64,000 bases of DNA, taken from Saccharothrix saharensis. GTDB lineage: Bacteria; Actinomycetota; Actinomycetes; Mycobacteriales; Pseudonocardiaceae. Of the stretch, positions 18,141 through 26,201 are shown piece by piece. The stretch lies in assembly GCF_006716745.1 (NCBI RefSeq), contig NZ_VFPP01000001.1, forward strand, positions 7,761,386-7,825,385, in the 5' to 3' direction. Every line of letters starts with the position of its first letter. Positions within the stretch are counted from its first letter, which is position 1. Below the pieces are notes generated by a model. That model saw only the letters and a program-made list of their open reading frames with translations. It was not told where the DNA came from and made no database searches. Position numbers and translations under genes: made by a program.

Positions 18141-18204
18141 GCTGTTCGCCCACCACCAAACGGCTAGGTGTGATTCCGAACACTGTATTTTTGATCAAGA
18201 AAAG

Positions 18205-18265
18205 TTGTCAACCGGGGCGCACTCCCGTGACAAAGTCGCCAGTGTTGTCGTGCGCCGGGTGACAA
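18205..18265. promoter_or_regulatory. Clustered TTGTCA/TGACAA half-sites upstream of the PucR-type gene
   Basis: Half-sites are TTGTCA at 18205-18210, TGACAA at 18228-18233, TTGTCG at 18245-18250 and TGACAA at 18260-18265. They alternate in orientation in the gap between the regulator start (18140) and the acyl-CoA synthetase stop (18274). The spacing is wider than in the 18-base palindromes, so binding may be cooperative or looped. Confidence 0.5.
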
Positions 18266-18273
18266 GAACGGCG

Positions 18274-19830
18274 CTAGCGCAGCGCCCGGCGCAACACCTT
18301 GCCGGTCGCGTTGCGCGGCAGCGAGGTCACCAGCACGACCTCGCGCGGCACCTTGTGCCTGGCCGGCCGGTCGCGGACGAAGAGCTTCAGCTCCTCCGGG
18401 TCGACCCGCGCGCCGGGCACCGGCACCACGAACGCCCGCAGCCGCTGCCCGAACTCCGGATCCGGCACGCCCAGCACCACCGACTCCCGCACCTGGTAGT
18501 GCGTGGCCAGCAGGTTCTCCACCTCGCCCGGGTAGACGTTCTCGCCGCCGGAGACGATCATGTCGTCCTCCTGGCCGACCACGAACCACCGCCCGTGCCG
18601 GTCGAAGTGCCCCAGGTCGCCGGTGCTCACCAGGCCGTCGACCGTGTCCTTGCCGCCGCCGCCGGAGTAGCCGCTGAACCGCAGCCCGCTGCCGACGAAG
18701 ATCCGGCCGACCACGCCCGGCTCGGTGATCCGTCGACCCTGCTCGTCGTAGACGCCCACCCGGCACGTGCGCGGCGGGCGGCCGACCGTGCCCGGCGCTT
18801 CGCGCAGGTCCTCGGGCGTGGCCACGGTCGCCACCGCCACCTCGGTCGACCCGTACAGGTCGTACACCACGTCGCCGGACCGCCTGGTCGCCTCGGCGGC
18901 CGGCGGCGCGGGCAGGTCCGCCCCGGAGCTCAGCACCACCCGCAACGCCGACAGGTCGTGCGACTCCAGCTCCAGCAGCCCCAGGTCGAGGATGCGCCGC
19001 AGCATGGTCGGCACGAGCATCAACGCGGTGGCGCGGTGCCGCGCGGCCAGCTCCACCGTCCGCCTCGCGTCGAACCTCCGCGTCAGCACCACCGTCGAGC
19101 CGAGCGCCATCCCCAGCACCAGGTGCGCGAAGCCGATGCCGTGGAACACCGGCGCGGCGATCAGCGTCACCTCCCGCGACCGCAGCGGGACGCGGTCCAG
19201 GAAGTCCACCGCGGCGAACGGCGAGCGCAGCTCCCGCTGCGCGCCCTTCGGCGTCCCGGTCGTGCCGCTGGTCAGCAGCACGACGCTGCCCGGCCGCGCC
19301 GGTCGTGGCGGCTCGCGGTCGGGCGCGGAGCCGACCAGCGCGTCGAAGTCGTCGGTGCGGAACCGGGCCACGGCGGGCGGCACCTCCGCCGGCACGGGCC
19401 CGAAGTCGGCGTCGTGCACCAGGGCGGCCACCCGTTCCCGACGCACCACGTCGGCCAACTGCGGTGCGGCGAAGCCGGTGTTGAGCAGCAGCACCCGCGC
19501 GCCGAGCCGGGCGCACGCCAGCATCGCCTCCACCGGGCCGCGGTGGTTGCGGCACAGCACGGCCACCACGTGGTCCGCGCCGACGCCCGCCGCGTGCAGC
19601 GCCCGCGCCACCGCCGCCGACCGCTCGCGCAGGTCGGCGTAGGTGCGCGAACCGGTCTCGTCGACCACCGCGGTGGCCTCGGGGTGGTGGCGCGCGGCGC
19701 GCAGCACCGACCCGAGCAGCGGACCCCACGCGCGCACCTCGACCAGCGACCGCAGCGCCCGATCGGGCCGGTGCGCGGCGACCACCCCGGCGCGGTGGAG
19801 CACCCGAACGCAGTGCGGCAGATGTGACAC
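18274..19830 (-). CDS. Acyl-CoA synthetase (FadD-type, AMP-forming)
   Basis: 518 aa. ANL-superfamily motifs are all present: A3 VVLLTSGTTGTPKGA, A5 YGSTEVA, A7 STGDLGHFDRHGRW, A8 DDMIVSGGENVYPGEVE and A10 PRNATGKVLRR with the catalytic Lys. It should activate a fatty or other carboxylic acid to its CoA thioester. The GTG at 19830 is chosen because GGGGG lies seven bases before it; an upstream in-frame ATG at 19860 is the alternative. It is divergent from mceA, sharing a promoter region with a TTGTCAC palindrome. A FadD next to Mce genes fits import and activation of a lipid. The chain length or ring substrate is unknown. Confidence 0.92.
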   Translation of the reverse strand: MSHLPHCVRVLHRAGVVAAHRPDRALRSLVEVRAWGPLLGSVLRAARHHPEATAVVDETGSRTYADLRERSAAVARALHAAGVGADHVVAVLCRNHRGPVEAMLACARLGARVLLLNTGFAAPQLADVVRRERVAALVHDADFGPVPAEVPPAVARFRTDDFDALVGSAPDREPPRPARPGSVVLLTSGTTGTPKGAQRELRSPFAAVDFLDRVPLRSREVTLIAAPVFHGIGFAHLVLGMALGSTVVLTRRFDARRTVELAARHRATALMLVPTMLRRILDLGLLELESHDLSALRVVLSSGADLPAPPAAEATRRSGDVVYDLYGSTEVAVATVATPEDLREAPGTVGRPPRTCRVGVYDEQGRRITEPGVVGRIFVGSGLRFSGYSGGGGKDTVDGLVSTGDLGHFDRHGRWFVVGQEDDMIVSGGENVYPGEVENLLATHYQVRESVVLGVPDPEFGQRLRAFVVPVPGARVDPEELKLFVRDRPARHKVPREVVLVTSLPRNATGKVLRRALR

Positions 19831-19941
19831 GCGTGCACCCCCGACTCTCGACAACGCCAATCATTGGTAGTCGCAACGCGGGCCGGGGCGCCAGCGCCCG
19901 ATCGGGTTTGTGCAGCGACGTGAGTGTTCCGGGACCGGTTT

Positions 19942-19959
19942 TTGTCACGTCCTTGACAA
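19942..19959. promoter_or_regulatory. TTGTCAC-type inverted repeat in the fadD/mceA divergent promoter
   Basis: TTGTCACGTCCTTGACAA has arms TTGTCA/TGACAA except for one mismatch (TTGACAA on the right). It lies between the acyl-CoA synthetase start (19830) and mceA (20057), so one site could act on both operons. Confidence 0.6.
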
Positions 19960-19990
19960 GCCTTTTCGGCTTCTTGTGCGGTGGACCGCC

Positions 19991-20014
19991 CGTCAGTAAC
20001 GTACTCGTCGGTAA
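19991..20014. promoter_or_regulatory. CGTCRGTAACG direct repeat and TACTCGTCRGTAA element upstream of mceA
   Basis: CGTCAGTAACG at 19991 and CGTCGGTAACG at 20007 are direct repeats, and the second forms TACTCGTCGGTAA (20002-20014). This matches the element at 16067-16079. It ends about 43 bases before the mceA GTG. Confidence 0.45.
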
Positions 20015-20056
20015 CGTCATTTCGGTTTATTCACACCACCACTGCGGAGAATACCC

Positions 20057-21148
20057 GTGGCATTGCGCCGTCGCCTGCTGGGGCTGCTGTTCGCCGCCCT
20101 CCTGGTCGCGTTGTGCGGATTGTCCGTCGCGGCGTACCAGAAGGTGTTCACCTCGCGCGTGACCGTGCTGCTGCGCACCGACCACGTCGGCAACCAGCTC
20201 CAGGCCGACTCGGACGTGAAGCTGCTCGGGGTGCTGGTCGGCGAGGTGCGGGCGATCCGCTCGCGCGGCGACGGCGCGGAGGTGGAACTGGGGTTGCGGC
20301 CGGACCAGGTCGACCGCATCCCGGCGAACGTGTCCGCTCGACTGCTGCCGAAGACGTTGTTCGGCGAGCGGTTCGTCAGCCTCGAACTGCCCGACGACCC
20401 GGCCGGCGTGCTCGGCGAGGGCGCGGTGATCGAGCAGGACCGCACGTCCGGCGCGGTCGAGCTGGAACGGGTGCTCGCCGACCTGTTGCCCACGTTGCAG
20501 GCCGTGCGGCCGGACAAGCTGTCGTCCGCGCTGACGTCGATGGCGCAGGCGCTGGACGGGCGCGGCGCGACCCTGGGGCAGGCGATCGTCCGGCTCGACG
20601 CCTACCTGCGCGAGCTGAACCCGCGGTTGCCCGTGCTCAAGGACGACATCACGAAGTTCGCCGACGTCGCCGGCGTGTACGCGGACGCGGGACCGGACCT
20701 GGTGCGCGCCCTGTCGGACGCCACCGCGGTCAGCCGCACGATCGCCGAGCAGCGTGCCGACCTCGACGCGGTGTACGCGAGCCTCACCACCGCGTCGGCC
20801 GACCTGACCGGGTTCCTCCGGGCCAACGGCGAGACGGTGGTCGCGCTCGCGGACCGGGCGCGGCCGACGCTCGAGCTGTTCGCCACCTACTCGCCGGAGT
20901 TCGGGTGCGTGCTCGGCGCGGTCAACGCGCTGCGGCCGCGGATGGACCTGGCGCTGGGCAAGGGCACCGACCAGCCCGGCATGCACGCGGAGGTCACCAT
21001 CGTGCCGCCGGGGGAGGGGTACGTGCCCGGGCGTGACGACCCGGCGCACCGGCGGGGCGGCGCGCCGCACTGCCCGACCGGCCCGGTGCACGCCGTCACG
21101 CCGGACCGGGTGCCCGAATGGGCGGGCCTGCTGATGGGAGCCCGATGA
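20057..21148 (+). CDS. mceA: MCE family protein, first of six (MceA position)
   Basis: 363 aa. An N-terminal helix (about 5-28) acts as signal or anchor and is followed by the MCE domain (VTVLLRTDHVGNQLQADSDVKL, LGVLVGEVRAIRS, LLPKTLFGERFVSLEL) and a long helical tail. Six such proteins are thought to form a hexameric shaft that carries lipids across the periplasm-like space. GGAGAA precedes the GTG. The stop overlaps the next ATG. yrbEA/yrbEB permease genes, which normally precede mceA, are absent: the next gene upstream is the divergent acyl-CoA synthetase. Confidence 0.93.
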   Translation: MALRRRLLGLLFAALLVALCGLSVAAYQKVFTSRVTVLLRTDHVGNQLQADSDVKLLGVLVGEVRAIRSRGDGAEVELGLRPDQVDRIPANVSARLLPKTLFGERFVSLELPDDPAGVLGEGAVIEQDRTSGAVELERVLADLLPTLQAVRPDKLSSALTSMAQALDGRGATLGQAIVRLDAYLRELNPRLPVLKDDITKFADVAGVYADAGPDLVRALSDATAVSRTIAEQRADLDAVYASLTTASADLTGFLRANGETVVALADRARPTLELFATYSPEFGCVLGAVNALRPRMDLALGKGTDQPGMHAEVTIVPPGEGYVPGRDDPAHRRGGAPHCPTGPVHAVTPDRVPEWAGLLMGAR

Positions 21149-22161
21149 GGAACGTCGCCGCGCCGTTGACCAAGTTCCTGGTGTTCGTCCTCGTCACGGT
21201 CGCCGCCACCGGCTTCCTCGCGGCGACCATCGCGGGCAGCCGGGTCGGTGCCACCGCCGTGTACACCGCCCGGTTCACCGACGTCACCGCGCTGGCCGAG
21301 GGCGACGACGTGCGCATGTCCGGGGTGAAGGTGGGACAGGTCGAGTCCTTGGCACTGGTGGACGACGAGCTGGTGGACGTCGGGTTCTCGGTCGCCGACG
21401 GCCGCTCGCTGTCGGCCGACGTCACCGCCACCGTCAAGTACCGCAACCTGGTCGGCCAGCGCTACATCGCGCTGGAGCAGCCCGCCGGCAGCGTCGGCGC
21501 GAAGCTCGCGCCCGGCGACCTCATCCCGGTCGAGCGGACCACGCCGGCGCTGGACCTGACCGTGCTGTTCAACGGGTTCAAGCCGCTGTTCCAGGCGTTG
21601 GACCCGGAGGACGTGAACGAGCTGTCGCACGAGATCGTCCAGGTGCTGCAAGGTGAGGGCGGCACGGTGGAGAGCCTGCTCGCGCACACCGCCTCGCTGA
21701 CCTCCGCGCTGGCCGCCAAGGACGACGTCATCGGCAAGGTCGTGGAGAACCTGAACGCGGTGCTGGAGACGGTGAACTCGCGCGACGACCGGTTCGGCGA
21801 GCTGCTCACCTCGATGCGGCAGCTCGTGTCCGGGTTCGCCGCCGACCGCGAGCCGATCGGCAACGCCATCACGGGCCTGGCCGCGTTGAGCGACAGCACG
21901 GCCACGCTGCTGGAGCAGGGCCGCCAGCCGCTCAAGGACGACATCGCCGCCCTCGGGTTGCTCGCGGGCAACCTGGGCAACGCGCCCGAGCTCGAGCCGT
22001 TCATCCGGAACCTGCCGGTGAAGTTCGAGGCCATCGGCCGCACCGCCTCCTACGGCTCCTGGCTCAACTTCTACCTGTGCTTCGCCTCCTCGGAGGCGCC
22101 GCCCGCGCCCGGCGGACCGCCCGTCGGCATCCCGGTGACCGAAGCGAGGTGCCAACGATGA
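21145..22161 (+). CDS. mceB: MCE family protein, second of six (MceB position)
   Basis: 338 aa. N-terminal anchor helix (about 8-28), then an MCE domain (TARFTDVTALAEGDDVRMSGVKVG, VKYRNLVGQRYIALEQ) and a helical tail that ends in a Cys/Pro-rich segment (LNFYLCFASSEAPPAPGGP). The ATG overlaps the mceA stop (ATGA) and the stop overlaps the next ATG. Complete for the family. Confidence 0.93.
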   Translation: MRNVAAPLTKFLVFVLVTVAATGFLAATIAGSRVGATAVYTARFTDVTALAEGDDVRMSGVKVGQVESLALVDDELVDVGFSVADGRSLSADVTATVKYRNLVGQRYIALEQPAGSVGAKLAPGDLIPVERTTPALDLTVLFNGFKPLFQALDPEDVNELSHEIVQVLQGEGGTVESLLAHTASLTSALAAKDDVIGKVVENLNAVLETVNSRDDRFGELLTSMRQLVSGFAADREPIGNAITGLAALSDSTATLLEQGRQPLKDDIAALGLLAGNLGNAPELEPFIRNLPVKFEAIGRTASYGSWLNFYLCFASSEAPPAPGGPPVGIPVTEARCQR

Positions 22162-23138
22162 CGCCCGAAGGGGTGCGACACAGGCCGGCGCTGCTGGGAA
22201 CCGTCGGCCTCCTGGTCATCGCGGTCACCGCCGTGCTCACCTTCTTCCTGGAGGACCTGCCGTTCTTCGGCGGCGGTGAGCAGCACACCGCCGAGTTCGC
22301 CGAGGCGGCCGGCCTGCGCGTGGACGACGAGGTCCGCGTCGCGGGCCTGAAGGTGGGCGCGGTGACCGACGTCGGGCTGCGCGACGGCCGGGTGCTGGTG
22401 ACGTTCCGGGTCAGCGGTGTCGAGCTGGGCGACCGCAGCCGGGCCGAGATCCGGATCAAGACCCTGCTCGGGCAGAAGTACCTGGCGCTGGACTCCGAGG
22501 GCCGCGACCCGCTCACCGAGACCATCCCGGTCGAGCGCACCACCTCGCCCTACGACGTGATCGAGGCGTTCAGCGGGCTGTCCACCACGGTGCGCGGGAT
22601 CGACACCGACCAGTTGGCGCAGAGCTTCCGGGTGCTCTCGGACGCCTTCCGCGACTCGCCGGCGCACGTGAAGCAGGCGCTGGACGGGCTGTCGTCGCTG
22701 TCGAGGACCATCTCCTCGCGCGACGAGCAGTTGGCGTCGCTGATCGAGGGCGCGAACCAGGTCAGCGGCGCGTTGGCGGACCGCAACAAGGACTTCGCCG
22801 CGCTCATCACCGACGGCAACCTGCTGCTGGAGGAGATCGGGCACCGCCGGGACGCGATCGCGCGCCTGCTCGACGGCACGCGTGCGCTGTCCCGGGAGCT
22901 GTCCGGTCTGGTCGCGGACAACAACGAGCAGCTGCGGCCCGCGCTGGAGAACCTGGAACGCGTCACCGACGTGCTGCGGAACAACCAGGAAGCGCTCGAC
23001 CGCGGGCTCGCGCTGGCCGGGCCGTACTACCGGGTGCTGAACAACTCCCTGGGCAACGGTCGCTGGGTGGACACCCACGTGTGCGGGCTCGTGGTCGATC
23101 CGGGCGCGCGGCGCGACTGCCCGACGGGAGGCCGCTGA
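22158..23138 (+). CDS. mceC: MCE family protein, third of six (MceC position)
   Basis: 326 aa. Anchor helix at about 12-32, MCE domain (TAEFAEAAGLRVDDEVRVAGLKVG, RIKTLLGQKYLALDS) and a coiled helical tail (LSSLSRTISSRDEQLASLIEGA, NNEQLRPALENLERV). The C-terminus has a Cys pair (DTHVCGLVVDPGARRDCP), also seen in other MceC-type proteins. The ATG overlaps the mceB stop by four bases, which fixes the start. Confidence 0.93.
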   Translation: MTPEGVRHRPALLGTVGLLVIAVTAVLTFFLEDLPFFGGGEQHTAEFAEAAGLRVDDEVRVAGLKVGAVTDVGLRDGRVLVTFRVSGVELGDRSRAEIRIKTLLGQKYLALDSEGRDPLTETIPVERTTSPYDVIEAFSGLSTTVRGIDTDQLAQSFRVLSDAFRDSPAHVKQALDGLSSLSRTISSRDEQLASLIEGANQVSGALADRNKDFAALITDGNLLLEEIGHRRDAIARLLDGTRALSRELSGLVADNNEQLRPALENLERVTDVLRNNQEALDRGLALAGPYYRVLNNSLGNGRWVDTHVCGLVVDPGARRDCPTGGR

Positions 23139-24145
23139 TGTTCGTCCGCACACGAGGTCGTCGCCGGGTGGTCCTGGCGCTGGCGCAGGGGTTCGTGCTC
23201 GTGCTGGTGGCGACGATCGCGGTGTGGTGGGTCTTCCTGCGGCCCGCGCCCACGCGGGTCGCCGCCTACTTCACCGCCGCCGTCGGCGTGTACGAGGGGT
23301 CGGACGTGCGGGTGCTCGGGGTGCGGGTCGGCCGGGTGGTCGGCGTGCTGCCCGAGGGCGGGGCGGTGCGGGTGGACCTGGAGCTGGACCACGGCGTGGA
23401 CGTGCCCGCGGACGCCCGCGCGGTGGTCGTGTCACCCAACATCGTGGCCGACCGGTACGTGCAGCTCACACCCGTCTACACCGGGGGCGACCGGCTCCCG
23501 CCCGGCGCGGTGATCACCAGCGCGCGCACCGCGGGCACGGTCGAGCTGGACGAGCTGTACTCCAGCCTGGACACGCTGCTGACCGCGCTCGGCCCGGACG
23601 GCGCGAACCGCGAGGGCGCGCTGTCCGACCTGCTGACCACCGGCGCGGCGAACCTGGACGGCGCCGGCACCGCGCTGGGCGAGTCGATCCGGCAGCTCGC
23701 GGACGCCGCGAAGACGTTGGCCGGGTCGCGCGACGACCTGTTCGGGACCGTGGACAACCTGCAATCGTTCACCTCGATGCTCGCCGCCAACGACGAGCAG
23801 GTGGGGCGGTTGGCGGACCAGTTGGCCGACGTGTCCGGGTTCTTCGCCGCCGAACGGGACGACCTCGGCGCGGCGCTGGGCGAGCTGGCCACGGCCCTGG
23901 AACAGGTGCGGGGCTTCGTGCACGACAACCGCGACCGGGTGAAGTCCGGTGTGGAGGACCTCGCCGTGCTGACCGGCACCCTGGTGCGGCAGCAGACGTC
24001 GTTGACCGAGATGCTGGAGGTCGCGCCCGTGGCGCTGCACAACGTGGTCAACGCCTACGACCCGGCGACCGGGACGCTGACCGCGCGGGCCAACCTGAAC
24101 GAGTTCGTCACCGATCTGCTGAGCGTGCCCGGCGGTGTGCGGTGA
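23138..24145 (+). CDS. mceD: MCE family protein, fourth of six (MceD position)
   Basis: 335 aa. A basic N-terminus (FVRTRGRRRVVLAL) precedes an anchor helix, the MCE domain (VAAYFTAAVGVYEGSDVRVLGVRVG, VVVSPNIVADRYVQLTPVY) and a helical tail that ends ANLNEFVTDLLSVPGG. The start overlaps the mceC stop (TGATG). The adjacent stop/start overlaps through the operon imply stoichiometric expression, which fits a hetero-hexamer. Confidence 0.93.
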   Translation: MFVRTRGRRRVVLALAQGFVLVLVATIAVWWVFLRPAPTRVAAYFTAAVGVYEGSDVRVLGVRVGRVVGVLPEGGAVRVDLELDHGVDVPADARAVVVSPNIVADRYVQLTPVYTGGDRLPPGAVITSARTAGTVELDELYSSLDTLLTALGPDGANREGALSDLLTTGAANLDGAGTALGESIRQLADAAKTLAGSRDDLFGTVDNLQSFTSMLAANDEQVGRLADQLADVSGFFAAERDDLGAALGELATALEQVRGFVHDNRDRVKSGVEDLAVLTGTLVRQQTSLTEMLEVAPVALHNVVNAYDPATGTLTARANLNEFVTDLLSVPGGVR

Positions 24146-25107
24146 GGCGGCTCGCGGCGGTGGCGCTGGTGCTCGTGCTGACCGGGTGTTCGGCGATGCC
24201 GAGCGCGTACGACCTGCCGCTGCCCGGCGGCGCGGACCTCGGCGACCGACCGTACCGGGTGACCGTCGAGTTCGACGACGTGCTCGACCTGGTGCCGCAC
24301 GCCGGGGTGAAGGTGGACGACGTGGCGGTGGGCAAGGTCGAGGACATCGCGTTGTCCGAGGACGGCACCACGGCGCTGGTGCGCGTCGCGGTGCGCGGCG
24401 ACGTGCTGCTGCCGTCGAACGCCCTGGCCCGGCTGCGCCAGTCGAGCCTGCTGGGGGAGAAGTACGTGGAGCTCGCCGTCCCCGCGCAGCGGTCGGCGTC
24501 ACCGCTGGTGGACGGCGCCGTGATCCCGGTGACGCGGACCAACCGCAACCCCGAGGTGGAGGAGGTGTTCGGCGCGTTGTCCATGCTGCTCAACGGCGGC
24601 GGCATCGCGCAGATCCAGGACATCTCGCGGGAGCTGAGCGCGGCGCTGTCCGGCAACGAGGCCGCGGTGAGGTCACTCCTGTCTACTCTGGACTCGTTCG
24701 TCGGCGAGATGGACTCGCACAGGGGTGAGATCACCCGTGCCCTCGAAGGGATGGACGAGCTCGCGTCGTCGCTGGAATCCCGCAAGGAGGACATCGGCGA
24801 GGTGCTGGACGGGCTGGAACCCGGCCTGCGCGTGCTGCACGAGCAGCGCGGGCAGCTCGTCGGGCTGCTCGACGCGTTGCGCGGGCTGTCCGACGTCGCG
24901 GTGAGCACGGTGAACCGCAGCCGGGACGACCTGGTGGCCGACCTGCGGGCGCTGGAGCCCACCTTGCGGCGGCTCGCCGAGTCCGGGCAGAACCTGCCGC
25001 AGTCGTTGGAGATGCTGCTGACCTTCCCGTTCACCGACGCCGTGCTGGACGGCATCAAGGGCGACTACCTCAACACCTACCTGACCCTGAAGCCCGGAGC
25101 GCGCTGA
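24142..25107 (+). CDS. mceE: MCE family lipoprotein, fifth of six (MceE position)
   Basis: 321 aa. Unlike the other five it has a lipobox (VLTGCSAMP, Cys near residue 15), as MceE-type (LprK-like) proteins do, so it is expected to be lipid-anchored. The MCE domain (VTVEFDDVLDLVPHAGVKVDDVAVG, LRQSSLLGEKYVELAVP) is followed by a helical region and the ending YLNTYLTLKPGAR. The GTG overlaps the mceD stop and the TGA overlaps the mceF ATG. Confidence 0.94.
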   Translation: MRRLAAVALVLVLTGCSAMPSAYDLPLPGGADLGDRPYRVTVEFDDVLDLVPHAGVKVDDVAVGKVEDIALSEDGTTALVRVAVRGDVLLPSNALARLRQSSLLGEKYVELAVPAQRSASPLVDGAVIPVTRTNRNPEVEEVFGALSMLLNGGGIAQIQDISRELSAALSGNEAAVRSLLSTLDSFVGEMDSHRGEITRALEGMDELASSLESRKEDIGEVLDGLEPGLRVLHEQRGQLVGLLDALRGLSDVAVSTVNRSRDDLVADLRALEPTLRRLAESGQNLPQSLEMLLTFPFTDAVLDGIKGDYLNTYLTLKPGAR

Positions 25108-26201
25108 TGATCACTCGCCGGATCAAGGCGCAGATCGCGCTGTTCGCAATCATCGCGCTGCTCGGCGTCACGTACGTCGGCGCGAAGTACGTGGGGCTCG
25201 TGGTGGTGGACGACGGGTACGTGGTGCGCGTGGAGCTGGCGCGCACGGGCGGCCTGTTCACCGGCGGCGAGGTGACGTACCGGGGCGTGCCGGTGGGTCG
25301 GGTCGGGCCGATCCGGCTGGGTGACGGCCAGGTCGAGGTCGAGCTGCGCATCGCGGCCGGCACACCGCCGATCCCGGTGGACCTGGAGGCGGTGGTCGCC
25401 AACCGCTCGGCCGTGGGCGAGCAGTACGTCGACCTGCGGCCGCGCCACGACGGCGGGCCGTACCTCGGCGACGGCTCGGTCATCCCGAGGTCGCGGACGT
25501 CGCTGCCGCTGCCCGTGGAGCGGGTCTTGACCAGCCTGGACGACTTGGCGCGCTCGGTGCCGGTCGACTCCCTGCGGACCGTGGTGGACGAGCTGGACCA
25601 GGCGTTGCGCGGCACCGGGCCGGACCTCCAGGTGCTGCTGGACGCGACCACGCAGTTCATCGCGACCGCGAGCGCGCACCTGCCGCAGACCACGAAGCTG
25701 CTCAACGACTCGGCGGGTGTGCTGGCGACCCAGCTGGACCACTCGGCGGCGATCGACTCCTTCGCCGACAGCGCCCTGCGGGTCGCGTCACGGCTGCGGG
25801 AGTCGGACGGCGACCTGCGGCGGTTGATCGCGGCGGCTCCGGGCGCGTCGGCGGAGGTGAGCGCCCTGCTGCGGGAGTCCGGGCCGAACCTCGGCGTCGT
25901 CCTGGCGAACCTGCTGACCACGGCCGACGTGCTGGTCACCCGGCAGGGCGCGCTGGAGGAGGTCCTGGTGACCGTGCCCGACGCGGTGTCGGTGGCCGCC
26001 TCGAGCCTCGGGTCCGGCCGGGCGCGGTTCGGCCTGGCCCTGACGTTCTTCGAACCGCCGCCGTGCGTGGCCGGCTACGAGTCCACCCCGCGCCGCAGCG
26101 GCCTCGACACCTCCACCGGCCCGTTCAACACCGATGCCGCCTGCACCCTCCCGCGCGGCTCCGCCACCGGCGTCCGCGGCTCGCAGAACGCCCCGCGCTA
26201 G
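25107..26201 (+). CDS. mceF: MCE family protein, sixth of six (MceF position)
   Basis: 364 aa. Anchor helix at about 9-32, MCE domain (VRVELARTGGLFTGGEVTYRGVPVG, VVANRSAVGEQYVDLRP), helical region and a C-terminal tail with Cys (EPPPCVAGYES and DAACTLPRG). Last gene of the operon. Its TAG overlaps the TAG of the convergent PIN-like gene through a shared CTAG. No terminator hairpin is evident between the two. Confidence 0.93.
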   Translation: MITRRIKAQIALFAIIALLGVTYVGAKYVGLVVVDDGYVVRVELARTGGLFTGGEVTYRGVPVGRVGPIRLGDGQVEVELRIAAGTPPIPVDLEAVVANRSAVGEQYVDLRPRHDGGPYLGDGSVIPRSRTSLPLPVERVLTSLDDLARSVPVDSLRTVVDELDQALRGTGPDLQVLLDATTQFIATASAHLPQTTKLLNDSAGVLATQLDHSAAIDSFADSALRVASRLRESDGDLRRLIAAAPGASAEVSALLRESGPNLGVVLANLLTTADVLVTRQGALEEVLVTVPDAVSVAASSLGSGRARFGLALTFFEPPPCVAGYESTPRRSGLDTSTGPFNTDAACTLPRGSATGVRGSQNAPR

